Shown here: positions 31,551 to 43,191 of the stretch, one piece after another
How positions within the stretch are numbered: the stretch's first letter is position 1
Layout of the letters: every line of letters begins with the position of its first letter
Source of the DNA: Cryptomeria japonica
Lineage: Eukaryota > Streptophyta > Pinopsida > Cupressales > Cupressaceae
Direction: 5' to 3'
Assembly: GCF_030272615.1 (NCBI RefSeq)
Contig: NC_081409.1
Location: forward strand, 617,467,755-617,531,754
DNA length: 64,000 bases
The notes under the pieces: model-generated
What the model was told of the DNA's origin: nothing
The model's input: the letters and a program-made list of their open reading frames with translations, nothing else
Database searches by the model: none
Made by a program: the position numbers and the translations under genes

Positions 31551-33404
31551 GTTCGTGTAGATAAATGTCCTGAAGTTTCAAAAGGAACCAGTTTAGAGAG
31601 AAAGGATGAAGATCCTTTCATTTTTCTTTTAGAACTTGAAACAGTTAAATCCGAAACCAGTAAAGCAAATCCTGATGTACTTGTTCAACCAGAACAAATA
31701 AATTCAGAGGAAGAAGATAATGAATAAGCTAAACCTGAGGAGAATGATCATGTTATTCCTAGATATGTGAGAATGAATCAATGTCTTGAGTAGATTATTG
31801 GGGATAAGGATGTTGGAGTACTAACTAGAAGAAGAGTTAGAGATGACTCCCGCATGATCTCCACCTTTGAACCTAGAAGTGCTAAGGAGGCATTTGGTGA
31901 TGATCATTGGGTGAAAGCAATGGAAGAGGAATTGGATCAGATTGAGAAAAACAACACTTTGACTGTTGTACCCCAACCGGTAAACAAGAATGTCATAGGT
32001 ACTAAATGGGTGTTTAGAAACAAGTTAAATGAAGATGGTGTTGTAGTTCACAATAAGGAAAAATTAGTATGCGAAGGTTATGCGCAATAAGAAGGAGAGG
32101 ATTATGGAGAAACTTTTGCACCAGTAGCAAGATTGGAAGGAGTAAGAACATTACTTGCATTTGCAGCTCGCAAGAAGTTCAAGGTATACCAGATAGATGT
32201 TAAGTCTGCATTTTTGAATGGGATATTGGAAGAAGAGGTATACATAGAGCAGCCTGATGGTTATGCATTGACAGACAAAGAAGACATGGTATGCAAATTG
32301 CATAAAGCTTTGTATGGATTAAAGAAGGCACCCAAAGCATGGTATGAAAGGCTTCATACACATTTGATGAAGATAGGCTTTGCAAGAACCAATGATGACA
32401 ACAAAATTTATCTCAAGTCTGAAAGAGATAAAATACTGGTTAGTGAAGTATTTGTTGATGACATTATATTTGGAGGTAATGATGTCATGAGCAACAATTT
32501 TGCAGATGAAATGAAGAATGAGTTTGAGATGTCATTAGTAGGGGAAATAAAAAAATTCATAAGCTTGCAGATACAACAGATGAAGAATGGTATTTTCATT
32601 ACTCAGTCCAAGTATGTGAAAGAAGTTTTGAAGACTTTTGGCATGAGTGACTATAAACCATTTGGAACTCCAATGGTTACAAGTTGTAAATTGTCCAAGG
32701 AAGATGCATCTAAGTTTGTAGATGAAAAGGAATACAGGTCAATGATTGGAAAATTACACTATGTTGATCACAGTCGATCGAATATTGCCCATGCAATTGG
32801 TATTGTTGCTAGATTTCAGAAAAATCCAAAGGAAGCACATCTGATGGCAACCAAAAGAATTTTTAGATATCTGAAAGGTACACTTGACTATGGGCTATGG
32901 TATCCATATGGAGGAAACTTTGATTTGAAGGCATACACTAATGTTGATTGTATAGGAAATATTGATGATCAGAAGAATACTATCGGTGGAGCATTCTTTC
33001 TAGGAGGAAGGTTAGTTTCATGGAGTAGTAAGAAGCAGAGTTGTACTTCACAATCTACTATTGAAGCTGAGTATGTAGCAGCTTATATGAATTGCACACA
33101 AGCTATTTGGATGAGACACATTTTGGAAGGTTTTAAGATGAAGATCTCATAACCTATCAAGATTTTGTGTGATAATACAAGTGCAATTAATATTTCTAAG
33201 AATATTGTTTTGCACGCAAGGACTAAGAAAATTGAATTGAAGTATCACTTTTTGAGGGAAAAAGTTCAAAGTAAAGTTGTTATCTTAGAGCATGTTTCTA
33301 CCAAGGAGCAGGTTGCAAATATCTTTACCAAACCTTTGCCTAAGACCACTTTTGAGTATCTTAGAAGTCAGTTGGGGGTTGTCCCTCTTCATGAAGTTAG
33401 TTGA
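31551..33404 (+). pseudogene. pol: Copia-B reverse transcriptase and RNase H
   Basis: Same frame as the end of integrase. After a low-complexity acidic stretch with stops at about 31724 (TAA) and 31791-31793 (TAG in E-Q-IIGDK context), RT motifs appear: IGTKWVFRNKLNEDG, a TAA at 32088-32090 in the AQQEG block, FAPVARLEGVRTLLAFAA, YQIDVKSAFLNGILEEEVYIE, ALYGLKKAPKAWYERL, catalytic FVDDIIFGG, then KYVKEVLKTFGM and YRSMIGKLHYV. The RNase H part contains RIFRYLKGTLDYGLWYP, LVSWSSKKQSCTSQSTIEAE and, after a TAA at 33150-33152, KEQVANIFTKPLP. The natural end is TGA at 33402-33404. Confidence 0.92.
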
Positions 33405-33753
33405 GCATGATGTTGATTACATCAGTCCCTAAATTACTTGCAGAATCTTACATGGATTGATGAAGAAGTGGATGTATTCCATAGGGGGAGCATCAAGTTG
33501 CAGTATGTTGATGCAAAGTGAGAATTTGATATTACATATTTTTCCTTTCAATTTGGCATTGCTGTCAAAGGGGAGAAGAATTATGTGATTGAGGAGAAGA
33601 ATTATGTGTCTGATTAGGGAAACTAGCGATAGGCTGAAGACAAATAGAGCATGGTGAATACTTGGTAATGTAAACTGGGATTCCTATTCACTAATCACAA
33701 CAGCAATCAGAGGCGTTCATATTTGTATTGCCATCAATGCCAAAGGGGGAGAT
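33405..33753 (+). other. Copia-B 3' untranslated segment with polypurine tract
   Basis: No coding frame. It has two purine-rich tracts, GGGGAGAAG near 33570 and the true polypurine tract AAAGGGGGAGA at 33742-33752, directly before the 3' LTR. Confidence 0.85.
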
Positions 33754-35162
33754 TGTTGGGATTTTTAGATTGTTGGCATTTTGCATATAGATTGCATTAA
33801 TGATATTTTGTCATTGATGCCAATTGAACCAGTGAATGGTATTCATGATATTACTGATGTTATTGTTGTTATTGCTATTGTCTTGTAACGGGTATGATAA
33901 ACTTTGTAGAAGATGTTGTGAACTTGTATATGGTAGTTTGTAAGTTGAACCGATGTATAAGGGTTAAACATTTCTATGTTTTGTTAATCGATAAACCCTA
34001 CCAGTTGTTAAACCCTAACCGATCAAGTTTGTTGGTTTATGATCTAATGTTGAGCGGTAATGATGGAGACACGTGTGATTATTGTATGAGGATAAGTTCA
34101 GATTGATTTGGCGCATTAGATTGATTGTCTTGGAAAGAAGCAAAGTGGATTGCATCTAATGCATAGCACGTGATGAGTTACAAGTTTGATGAAGCCGTGA
34201 TCATGGAGCGGTTGGAATTTTCTTGAAGAATGTGAAGAGATTCTTATGATTTCTAATGGTCAAGATTGTACCGACTTGTTTGTAATCTCAATGATGAGAA
34301 TTAGGTTTTTGTTGTGTTACTGAACTAGTTGATTTGTATTTAAGGTCGATGAAGTTGTTTGTAAGGAGTTGGCAAAGTTGGCAGAAATTAGCTGAGTGTG
34401 TGGTTGCCAAACCGGTGGATGGATCTGTAGTTTGAGTAAAGGCAAATTGAAGCTTAAAAAGGATCTAATCAAGTAGATGTAGTTTTCTAACAATTACAAC
34501 AGAAATAAAAATCCCCTAACCGGGTAAGCTCTAACAAGCTTGGTTACTTTCTAAATCCTCTAACAAGGCGGTCCATTAGTTTGGATTCTCAAATCCTCCA
34601 GTGAGGTTACTCCTAATAGGGTATTGTGCTTTTCATCAAGGCATATTTGTAAATCCCTTAACCAGGTGATTCCTAATAGAATCAATTCTTAACAAGACTT
34701 ATTGTAAAGCTTTAACAAGCTTGGCTCCTAATAGGGTGAACTTCAGAAGAGTTCAGATAGTTATCCTTGTGAGTCTCATCTCACTGTGGTTTTTATCTAT
34801 TTGGGTTTTCCACGTATAAATATTGTCAAGTGGTGAAAGATTTTGTGGTTATGATCTTATTTGTTGATTTGATTAACTACTTAACTATTCTGATAAGGCA
34901 TGATAACTGGAAGCATTGAGAGATGAATATGTTGACATTTGATTAAGCATTGTTGATGTTTACAAGATTGAAGTTGTTTACTAATAAGTTGTCATAACAG
35001 TCAAACCGGTTGATGTTGGTAATCTTTGAGATATTATCTTGACAGAGTTATTTGTTGATAAGTTTATTTTTGAGTTTGGGAGTTTGTATCAGTTTTTTAG
35101 TATACTAATTCACCCCCCCTCTCAGTATTCTACCGGATACTTATTCTTTCATCATACCATCA
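33754..35162 (+). repeat. 3' LTR of Copia-B
   Basis: 1409 bp from TGTTGGGATTTTT to ACCATCA, followed by GGTAT at 35163-35167. It matches the two parts of the 5' LTR, lacks the ~36-bp segment noted there, and is uninterrupted, so it served as the template to read the broken copy. Confidence 0.94.
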
Positions 35163-35167
35163 GGTAT

Positions 35168-36129
35168 TTCCCGGTACCAGTTAGCTTTACCGGTAAGTAA
35201 AAATTTGGTGTTTTCGTTAGACAATTTTGGTCCAGCTTATGGAATCGGTTTCTATCATGCTGAAGGTGCTTCTTGATCATATTTTGAGAGTTTGTTGGCT
35301 TTTCATTGGCTGGCGTATTGTTATGGTGGTCCTATTTGGATTTGCTTAGACTTTCGGTGTTACTTCACTAAAGGTTTCTACCGGTTGGTGAAGCGTGTTG
35401 GATTTTGGTCTTACCGGAATTTTCAGCGGATGAAATTGTTTGGTTACTTGATTTAGGTCCATGCTATGTAATGTAAATCATAATATTGGTCTGATGATAC
35501 CATGTAATGTATTTTTTATTATTATGGGTTTATGGGTTTAGGGTTTATTCAACCTTGTCAATAAGGTTGGTGATATGTATTTATAGGTGACTTATTCATG
35601 TAATTTGTATATCGATGGATGGATGGGATCGATGGTTATGTCTGCATTATTAGAGAAAGATTTGTGTGCGAACAAGTGATCTATCATTCGGTGAAGGTTT
35701 TGTATTGTAGGGCAGACATTTGTGCTTAACCAAATTTGTATCAAGCATTAGGAGATGCTACTTTCACAGTTCATTCTTTCCAGATTGTAGCTTGATGTTT
35801 ATGTAAGTCAGTGAGACTTCTTTTTGTGATGAGTAGTGAGCTCTAGGCAGTTGGTTTGATTGCAAGTGCAATCCCCATTGTAATTTCACATACTATTGCA
35901 AAAGTATTATTTGATTGTGGGTAGAGTTTCCCACCATGGTTTTTCCCTTTACCTAGTTTTCCATGTCAAAATATTGGTGTTGTGTGTATTGTTTTTTCAT
36001 GTTCTATCCTTCATTGTGTTGGTTTCTTTGTGCTCTAGTTTAATGGTCTTGATAAGCATTAATTTCTGATTTTAGATGGTAAACTAATTCACCCCCCCTC
36101 AGTTTACTCCCGGTATCAGTTGTCTAACA
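35168..36129 (+). repeat. Copia-A 5' LTR, second part
   Basis: Continues from 18128 and matches 48785-49739. TATTTATAGG at 35578-35587 (49185-49193 in the 3' LTR) is a likely TATA box. It ends TGTCTAACA. The primer site TGGTATCAGAG (36132-36142, initiator-Met type) follows two bases later. Confidence 0.93.
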
Positions 36130-36184
36130 ATTGGTATCAGAGAAAGGTCCTCTCTATAGAAGTTTAACCACTTGAGGAGATCCA

Positions 36185-36562
36185 ATGGCAACTGCATCTA
36201 GTTATACATTCAATCCTTATCGGAAGGAAAGTCCCAGATTTGATGGTACAAATTACAAAATATGAAATGAGTGAATGAAGTTTCATCTTAAATGTCTTGG
36301 AGCTAAAGTTTGGGAGATAGTGGAGAAAGGGTATATACCTCATGATCCTAATTCTGGAACATCGGCACCTACTGATGAACAGAAGAAAGCTGAAAACTAT
36401 GTTAAAGCAAAAGAAGCATTGTTAAGCGCCCTATATGATGAAAAGCTATTGAATGTCATAGAGCTGGAGAATGCAAAGTTGATGTGGACAAAGCTTGAAA
36501 CTCTTTATGAAGGCGACCAGACTGTGCAAATTGCAAAACTTGAAGGTTCCCAGGTAAGGTAT
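36185..36562 (+). pseudogene. gag: Copia-A gag, N-terminal part
   Basis: Starts at ATG 36185. The early block SPRFDGTNYKI is followed by two TGA codons (about 36263 and 36272) where this family has Trp. The frame then runs through FHLKCLGAKVWEIVEKGYIP, KEALLSALYDEKLLNVIELENAK and LYEGDQTVQIAKLEG. At 36562 it is cut by Element N after its target site GGTAT. It resumes in frame at 44428. Confidence 0.9.
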
Positions 36563-37824
36563 TGTAAAGCAGAAAATTGCGATCGAACCCTAGTTGTTCT
36601 CCCCTCTTCCAACTCCGAGGAGAGAGGAGGGAGGTTCGCTAGGATTCGATGGTTTTCACTTAGGGGAGAGACTTTACATTCAAAAGAGGGGTTGAAACCC
36701 ACAAGATCCAATCCCATGCAATGCAAGATTGGATGCTAAATGTGTTTCAAGGGTTAAGACAGCAAGGCTACCCTCTTTCGTAAAGAATGTTGATAGGAGA
36801 ATTAAGCTAAGCATGCATAGAAAGTGATAAAGATTCGCTTATAAACTGAGATAGGAATACAGTATGAAGCTGCGGACCTGGAATTAGCAGTAAAATGTTG
36901 ATACGGCGTTGTCCTGCAAATTTGAGCAAAAGTTGTCGGGACGATGGCGCCCGGCGCCACGGTCCTCCGAAAAATCTGCGAAACGAAGGGGGATCTGTTC
37001 GTCTCTGCACAAGGATTCCAGATCTTCAATTTCAGCCGCGTACCTGCAACCTACACACAGAAAAGCGAAGATGATTGGGGGGTTAGGGATTAGGGGTTTG
37101 CCTTTAGGTCAAACCCTGGTTTTGGAATTAACCAAGAAATGAGCAAGTGCTGTAAATGTAAATGACTGTAAAATAAGTACTAATACCTTGTTCTAAGGAT
37201 GTTTGTATCCTTATGTGCGAAGGTTTAGATGTTGTATGTTGTATGTTGTAGCATGTAGTATGTGATCTCCTCTTCAATGGTTGAATCCTTGTCTTGAATG
37301 CAACACTTAGCCTTGAATGGAGACTTGAAATGATCAATTGCTTGAAGGAATGCTTGAATGCTTGAATGCTTGAGTATAGTTTCCACACTTTGTACACATA
37401 TCCCCTCATGCCAAATGAGAGAGAAAAATGTAGTTTATATACTTGTCAATTAGGGCTGATAGACTGATTTTCCCGACCTTAGGCCGACCAGGAAAGTTAA
37501 TTTCCAATTTGCAAACAAAAAGACCTGAGACCCCTTAGGAGACCAGGCCCAAAATAGGACCCAGGGACCAGGGCGCTGGGCGCCATGGTCCTGGGGACCA
37601 GGGCACTGGGCACCCTGGTCCTGAAGGACCAGGGTGCTGGGCGCTCTGGTCCCACCTGCCGGGACAGCAGGGTGCAAGGAGGTTCAGGCCAAGGTGCTTG
37701 AAAAATGCAGTTTTCAGTGTCGTGAGCAAGTTTCAGGGTCTCCATTCAGGTTGCGTGTTGCGTCGCCATCGTGAAGACCGAAATGCAGTCGAAATTGCAA
37801 GTGTCACAATTTTAGGATGCTACA
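36563..37824 (-). repeat. 3' LTR of Element N
   Basis: 1262 bp. It holds three copies of the 30-31 bp palindromic GGACC unit (37565-37654), against two in the 5' LTR. It matches 43192-44422 elsewhere. A minus-strand TATA-type sequence TATATAAAC lies at 37433-37441. Confidence 0.95.
37565..37654. repeat. Palindromic GC-rich minisatellite in LTR, three units
   Basis: Units at 37565-37594, 37595-37625 and 37626-37654 each begin GGACCAGGG and end TGGTCC, so each is an imperfect inverted repeat around GCGCTGGGCGC. The 5' LTR copy (44194-44252) has two units, the first and third types. A copy was lost or gained after insertion, or the two LTRs recombined unequally. Confidence 0.9.
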
Positions 37825-38568
37825 TTTAGCCCCCACTTTAGCGGGAGTATGTATGCTCATACTTCTGGTAAAGTACAAGGAAACAATATTGAAAGACTTT
37901 CACCACGTCAAGGAGGCAAGATACACCAAGCCCCCAGTGGACTAAGGATCTTACGACTTCGATTGACAAAGTAAAAGGGAAGATCATGAGGGAGAACCAT
38001 GACTGTCAGTAGTAAGGCTCCCTCACTATGAGTCATGCAAGAAAGATATCAAAAATTTTCAAGGCAAGGCTAAATTTGCCAAGAAATTTTCAAGTATCTT
38101 GAAAAGATACGAACGGGATGTATGCCCCCCTACGTTAAAGCGATTGCACACGCCTCACCGGGGGTGATTGTTTTAACGTAGTGATACATATAAGAAATGA
38201 GAAAGGAAAGGAGCACGTTATCATAAGGATTTAGCCCCCAAGTGTGAGATAAGCCCAAGGATAATAGACACAAAACACAAAGCACAAGGTGACTTCACTT
38301 TCCTCGGGGTCAGTATGCTGTATGACAATTCATGTATATATATCATATGTATGTATGGATAATTGTTCTTCATTCCCCAATCAAGGAAGGTCACCTAGAA
38401 GAAGGGAACACATGTGTCTTTTGAGTCAACATGAGAGAGATCGAGAGATCTCAATGCTTTGCATCATCCTCAACTAGACAACACCAAGGACAACAAATAG
38501 AAGAATGAGAATAACATATAGAAGAAGTAACAAAAGAGAGGAGGAGAGAATCTGCTATGCTAATGTAA
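37825..38568 (-). other. Element N 3' untranslated region with polypurine tract
   Basis: Next to the LTR the minus strand reads TAAAGTGGGGGCTAAA (37825-37840), the polypurine tract. A second purine-rich run with GGGGGGCAT lies near 38120-38135. I found no gene in the rest. Confidence 0.8.
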
Positions 38569-40410
38569 CTAGTCTAGCATGTCATCTACCCCCCGATCTT
38601 GTTGATCAATGTTTCGGGAAGGCAGGGAACACGCTAGAGGAGGAACATCCAACACAGCAGATGGAGCTATCACAAGATCCAAACAAGGGCTATGTTCATG
38701 TTCCGAGCCACATTGTTCTTGTCTAGGAGCTAGGATAAGTGCTTTAGAAAATTCATTAGATAAATGGTTATCAACATCAACAAGTTCATATTCACTATCA
38801 GAAGCAAGAGGAGTAACATTTTCATCATGAATAACATTTTCATCCATATCATCATCAAGATTTATAAAAATAGGATCTTTAACTCGCACCGGATCAAGAC
38901 CATCATGCATCTTATGTTTAGGAGATTTCGGCTCAATTTCCGGTTGAGGAGAAAATGGAATCATGCTTGTTGAAGATGTTTTTGGAGATTGCAAAGTTTG
39001 AAAAGCAGCTGCCTGAGCTCTAAGACGACGCTTTCGTCGGCGTTCACGTGCAGAACGATTTCGTCTAGTCTTAGTAGGAAGTGGAGAAGACTGAGGAGGA
39101 GGAATGTTCTCATCCTTAGCACTTGGGTGTTTAGGTTGTGGTCTCTTAGGCTGGATAATAGGAGAAGAAGAAGGTCTCTTCTCTCTATAAAAAGAAGGAG
39201 GAGGAACTGCTCCATATAAAGGAGGAATTTTTGGTTTAGGGAGAAGACCAAGTCCATCATGACGAGGAGGTATAGGTCTACTCTTAGGAAGTTTATTAGG
39301 CATAGACATAGTCACATCCATAGGGATGGGTTGAGAATCTTCTTGAGGAAAGACATTAGTTTTATCTTTCAAAGGAAGAACTTCCTTCTGAAGAATGATA
39401 GGAATATCAAGTTTAGGTGCTCTAGGTTCACTTAGAGATAGGATCATATCTGTTTTCCACTTTTGATAAGATTTGAAAAGATGATCACTTCGCGGAGGAA
39501 GAGATTGGAATTGTTTAGGCCAAAAGTAATCAATAGGAACACTAGAGGTTCTTTCAGCTGGTTTAAAGAGACTATGATTGACAATAACAACTTCACCATT
39601 ATGGGGAAATTTCAAACACTTATGAATAGGAGAAGCAATAGCTTTCATGGAAGATAGCCAAGGATAGCCAAGCTTCACACGAAATTGTTCGGCAGATGGA
39701 ATAATAGCAAAGTTCACATCAAGAGATTTGTTATGGACCTCAATAGGCAAGGTAATAGAACCAATTGCAGGAGAAGAAAATGCATCAAATAGTTTCACAA
39801 TCACATCTGTTTTGTCATATATCACTTGATTCAATTGCAGAGTAAAAAGAAATTCTTCAGTAATAACATTAACCATGCACGAAGGATCAATAAGCACTCC
39901 ACGGCAAGGTATATTCTTAACTTTTGCAACTATGTATAAAGGACCATCAGGTGCCCTAATGGTTTCACTGGAATCAAATGTGATGGAAGGTTCTTTAGGG
40001 ATTTCTTGCTGCTCTACAAAGTTAATCACATTTGGAGTCATAGACACAAGACCATCAGATGAGAGAGAGGAATCATTAGCCTCAATTGCATTAGAAGTAT
40101 GAGAAGTATGAGAAGGTAATGGATCAGTGAAAATCTGAAGATTTTGGTTAGGAGGAGCTACAGATGTGTTGCCTTTATCATTCACTCCAGAAACAGAGAT
40201 AGTATTGTTATCAATCAAATCTTGAATTTTACCCTTTAAAGAAAAACATTTTTTAGTATCATGCCCAGGCTGACGATGAAATTGACAAAAAGCTTTGTTA
40301 TCAAAATAAGGTGAAGTAATCTTTGCAGGATCAATTTGTCTTATAGGAGGAAGAGTAAGCACATTTTGTTCCAATAACTTATTCATAATACTATGCAATG
40401 ATTCATTCAA
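38569..40410 (-). CDS. Element N gag C-terminus, protease-like domain and Arg-rich tail
   Basis: A 613-codon open frame, one base out of frame with the upstream gag segments. It begins with the gag C-terminus and a zinc-finger-like CQFHRQPGHDTKKC followed by KIQDLIDNN, as in Tat-1. The protease-like fold is recognisable (GVLIDPSCMVNVITEEF; LGYPWLSSMKAIASP; CLKFPHNGE), but the active site D-[ST]-G is D-P-S, so catalysis is doubtful. The C-terminal ~280 residues are Pro-rich with a strongly basic patch (RRNRSARERRRKRRLRAQ), a possible nuclear or nucleic-acid-binding signal, and an acidic end. No RT follows. The long open frame despite upstream breaks is notable. Confidence 0.85.
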   Translation of the reverse strand: MNESLHSIMNKLLEQNVLTLPPIRQIDPAKITSPYFDNKAFCQFHRQPGHDTKKCFSLKGKIQDLIDNNTISVSGVNDKGNTSVAPPNQNLQIFTDPLPSHTSHTSNAIEANDSSLSSDGLVSMTPNVINFVEQQEIPKEPSITFDSSETIRAPDGPLYIVAKVKNIPCRGVLIDPSCMVNVITEEFLFTLQLNQVIYDKTDVIVKLFDAFSSPAIGSITLPIEVHNKSLDVNFAIIPSAEQFRVKLGYPWLSSMKAIASPIHKCLKFPHNGEVVIVNHSLFKPAERTSSVPIDYFWPKQFQSLPPRSDHLFKSYQKWKTDMILSLSEPRAPKLDIPIILQKEVLPLKDKTNVFPQEDSQPIPMDVTMSMPNKLPKSRPIPPRHDGLGLLPKPKIPPLYGAVPPPSFYREKRPSSSPIIQPKRPQPKHPSAKDENIPPPQSSPLPTKTRRNRSARERRRKRRLRAQAAAFQTLQSPKTSSTSMIPFSPQPEIEPKSPKHKMHDGLDPVRVKDPIFINLDDDMDENVIHDENVTPLASDSEYELVDVDNHLSNEFSKALILAPRQEQCGSEHEHSPCLDLVIAPSAVLDVPPLACSLPSRNIDQQDRGVDDMLD

Positions 40411-42020
40411 GGAGTATACTTTCTTTCTTTCTTGAAAAATTTAGAAATAGGAAGCAAACCTGATGCTGCATTCACATTGTTGTTGATGATGTTTTCATTG
40501 AATTTGATGGAATCTCTGTTCGGTTTAAACTTCCCAAATGGTTGTTGACTGCTATCACCCTTATCACTCGGAGCCATAGGATGTGATTGTTCCATTTGAC
40601 TCACAGTCAGTTGATAATTGTGAAGAGTGGCACACAACTGTTGGAAAGAAGTAAACTCAGAAAACAGAAGTTTGTCTCAAATATCTTTTTGTAAATTAGA
40701 AATAAAGATTCTTTGAATATCATTGTCAGGCACTGGAAAAGAAATTTGAGCATACAAATGCTTATATCTACCAATGAAATCAGTCACTTTTTCTTTAACA
40801 CCTTGTTTACAATGCATTAAATCAATCAAAGTAACTTTAGGACTTATATTGTTTTGAAATTGTTGAATGAAAGCATTTGCAAGTTGTTCAAAAGAAGTAA
40901 TAGAATAGGAAGGAAACGAGCAATACCATTGTAGGGCTTTGTCTCTTAATGTTCTAGTAAACAGTTTTGCAAGCAACCTTTGGTCATAAGCAAAATCGGT
41001 ACATATTGTTTGAAAAGTCTTAACATGTGTTAGAGGATCTCCTTTACCATTATAAAGTTCCAAATGCGGGATTTCAACATGTTTAGGAGGAATAGCTCAA
41101 ACAATATCAAGAGAAAGTGGGCTCGCAACATCAAATGTGGGCACACTAAACTTAGATTGATTCATAGAGGCAATTTGTTGCTGTAAAGAAGAGACAGTTT
41201 GTGCAAGATTGTTAATGGTCGCTTCGGTCGAAGAGTTCATATTGGATGTGTTAGATTGAGATGGAGGTGTTATGTTATTGAAAGAAGGTAAAGAGTAAGG
41301 TGGTGGGACTCTATGATAATTAGTCATAGGAGATGATTGGACAGGAGGAATACTACAAGGAGGGATGGAATGATTAAATGACTTGCCCCCTTGCGTCATG
41401 TTCATTTGTGGAGATATAATAGGGACACTCATTGAAGGAATGAATGAAGAAGTCGGATTGAATGAAGGAAGAGGGTTAATTGAAGAAGAAGGGTTGCCCC
41501 CATGACTAGTAATCACGGGAGGAATGTCTTGTATAGAAGTAGGCATGATGTTTGATGTAAAGGTAGGTATACTAGCAATAGGAGTTGTCAAAGGAATAGA
41601 ATGATTGACTTGAGTAGGAGGTTGTGTATAACCTAAATTTTCAGCACAACTCTTCATAGGCATCACATTTGAATTCACAATGTGTGAAATACCACGCAAA
41701 ATATCAATTCCATTCTTATCACTTTGAAGCATACGTTTTAGACCCTCAATTAAAGGAAGAGCTTGACTATCAGGGTATTCTTGAGACATCCATTGTCGAA
41801 AATCGTCAAATTGGTTATCCAATTTCGAAAGTTGTTCTTCAGAAACCTCATGGAGAGCTTCTTCATCATTAGGAGGATTAGAAGAATTACCCATGTCCTC
41901 ATTAAAAAGGCTATTCAAATTAGGTTCCATCTCCTCAGTAGTTAAACCTTGGAAAGACTTAATTCTACAGCTTCGTCTAACGGGAATAGTGTAAGTAGGG
42001 CTTATTGTTGTAAAACTCAT
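40407..42020 (-). pseudogene. gag: Element N gag, N-terminal and central parts
   Basis: One frame from ATG 42020 down to 40407 with TGA at 41097-41099 and 40677-40679, then a one-base loss near 40410 that shifts to the next frame. The first 307 codons are Ser/Pro/Asn-rich. The central part is the retrotransposon gag domain: ELYNGKGDPLTHVKTFQTIC, LRDKALQWYCSFPS, FEQLANAFIQQF, KVTDFIGRYKHL. It matches the Tat-1 gag domain in order and spacing. With intact frames it would form one protein with 38569-40410. Confidence 0.88.
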
Positions 42021-43169
42021 GCACTAGAAAGAGAGAGAAGATTTTGAATTTAGAGGTAGCAATTTTCAGTAAAATCAGCCAATCTTCTGGATTTAAGCTG
42101 TTAAATGCAATCACGACAGTCTCCCGAAATTTCGGAAAAAATGTCCGGGACCGTGGCGCCCGGAGTGCAACACGGTCCTTGCAACTTTTTTCGAAATTTG
42201 TAGGGATGAAAGGTATGATGATTTTAGAGCTAATCTGAAAAAATTGAGTGATTTTACGTTCTGTAGATAGGCCAAATTAAAGTTGTAATCTCAAAATTGA
42301 ACCCTATCAAGATTGTCGAAAAATGCAAAAATTTGAATTTTGAAAAAGAGAGGGAAACTGAAATTTTGAATGTTATGATTTTAGAGGGAATGTCAAGAGC
42401 AATGCAAATTTTGAAATTTAAAAATTGACTCAATTTCACGCAAAATTCAATTTTGAAAGCGGAAATCAAAGTTGTTGTAATTAAGCACTTAATTTCAAAA
42501 GTCACAAAATGCAAGAATTTGAATAAAGCACTGAAATTTTTAATGAATGATAACACACTTTTCAGATTTAGGACAGTAAGAACACAACTTTGACACAAAA
42601 TTTCAATTTCAATGATTTTTAAATGTTTAGAAGCCTTAATCTAAGCAATCACAAGACCAACTTTGACTGTTATTTTGAAGGTGTTAAAATTGATAAAATC
42701 AGCCAAAATTCTGGATTTTAGCAGGAAAATACAGTAAGATCTCGCTCCCGAAATTTCAGAAAAAATGTCGGGGACGATGACGCTCAGCACCACGGTCCTC
42801 GCAACTTTTTTCCAAATTTTCAGGGATGAAAGATATTGTGATTTTATTGCGGAATCCAAAGTTACAGCTGATTTGGAGATGTTTTGATCAGTGAAATTGT
42901 CAGACAAAGGTTGAATCAAGAGGGTTTCAAAAATTAGGGTTTTGACATTTAACCACTTAATTTTCAGAATTAAAGCACAAATATGAATTGATAATTTGTA
43001 ATAGAAGGGCAGATCTGAAACAGGCATTAACATTTAGACATTTCACAGGTTCAATTACTAAAAAGAAAATTTAGGGTTTTTATGCAATCACCTCTAAAAT
43101 TTTGCAAAAGATCAAACATGGAAATGTAATCAATTTTTTCAGATCTAAGCATGAAAAATCAGAAAGGAT
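42021..43169 (-). other. Element N 5' leader with internal duplication
   Basis: No credible frame. Two segments of about 180 bp (42064-42245 and 42690-42868, offset 624 bp) are direct repeats; both contain AAAATCAGCCAA, CCCGAAATTTC and a GGGAC...CACGGTCCT block. That last block also occurs in the LTRs near 36940 and 43570. Confidence 0.75.
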
Positions 43170-43187
43170 GTTCACGTCGGGTTCACC
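43170..43187 (-). other. Primer binding site of Element N
   Basis: The minus strand reads TGGTGAACCCGACGTGAAC starting four bases inside the LTR. The tRNA is not identified. A similar TGGTGAAACTGGCG site sits next to the LTR at 53581, linking the two elements. Confidence 0.7.
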
Positions 43188-43191
43188 AAAA

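Larger units (their letters stand above)
18129..35162 (+). mobile_element. Copia-B: Ty1/copia element inserted in the Copia-A 5' LTR
   Basis: LTRs start TGTTGG and end ACCATCA, with GGTAT duplicated at 18124-18128 and 35163-35167. Without the inserted Gypsy-C it is about 7.4 kb. It carries an initiator-Met primer site, gag, protease, integrase, RT, RNase H, and a polypurine tract AAAGGGGGAGA identical to that of Copia-A. The two elements share LTR termini and polypurine tract, so they are related families. The coding region is broken by several TAG and TAA codons and two frameshifts. Confidence 0.95.
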
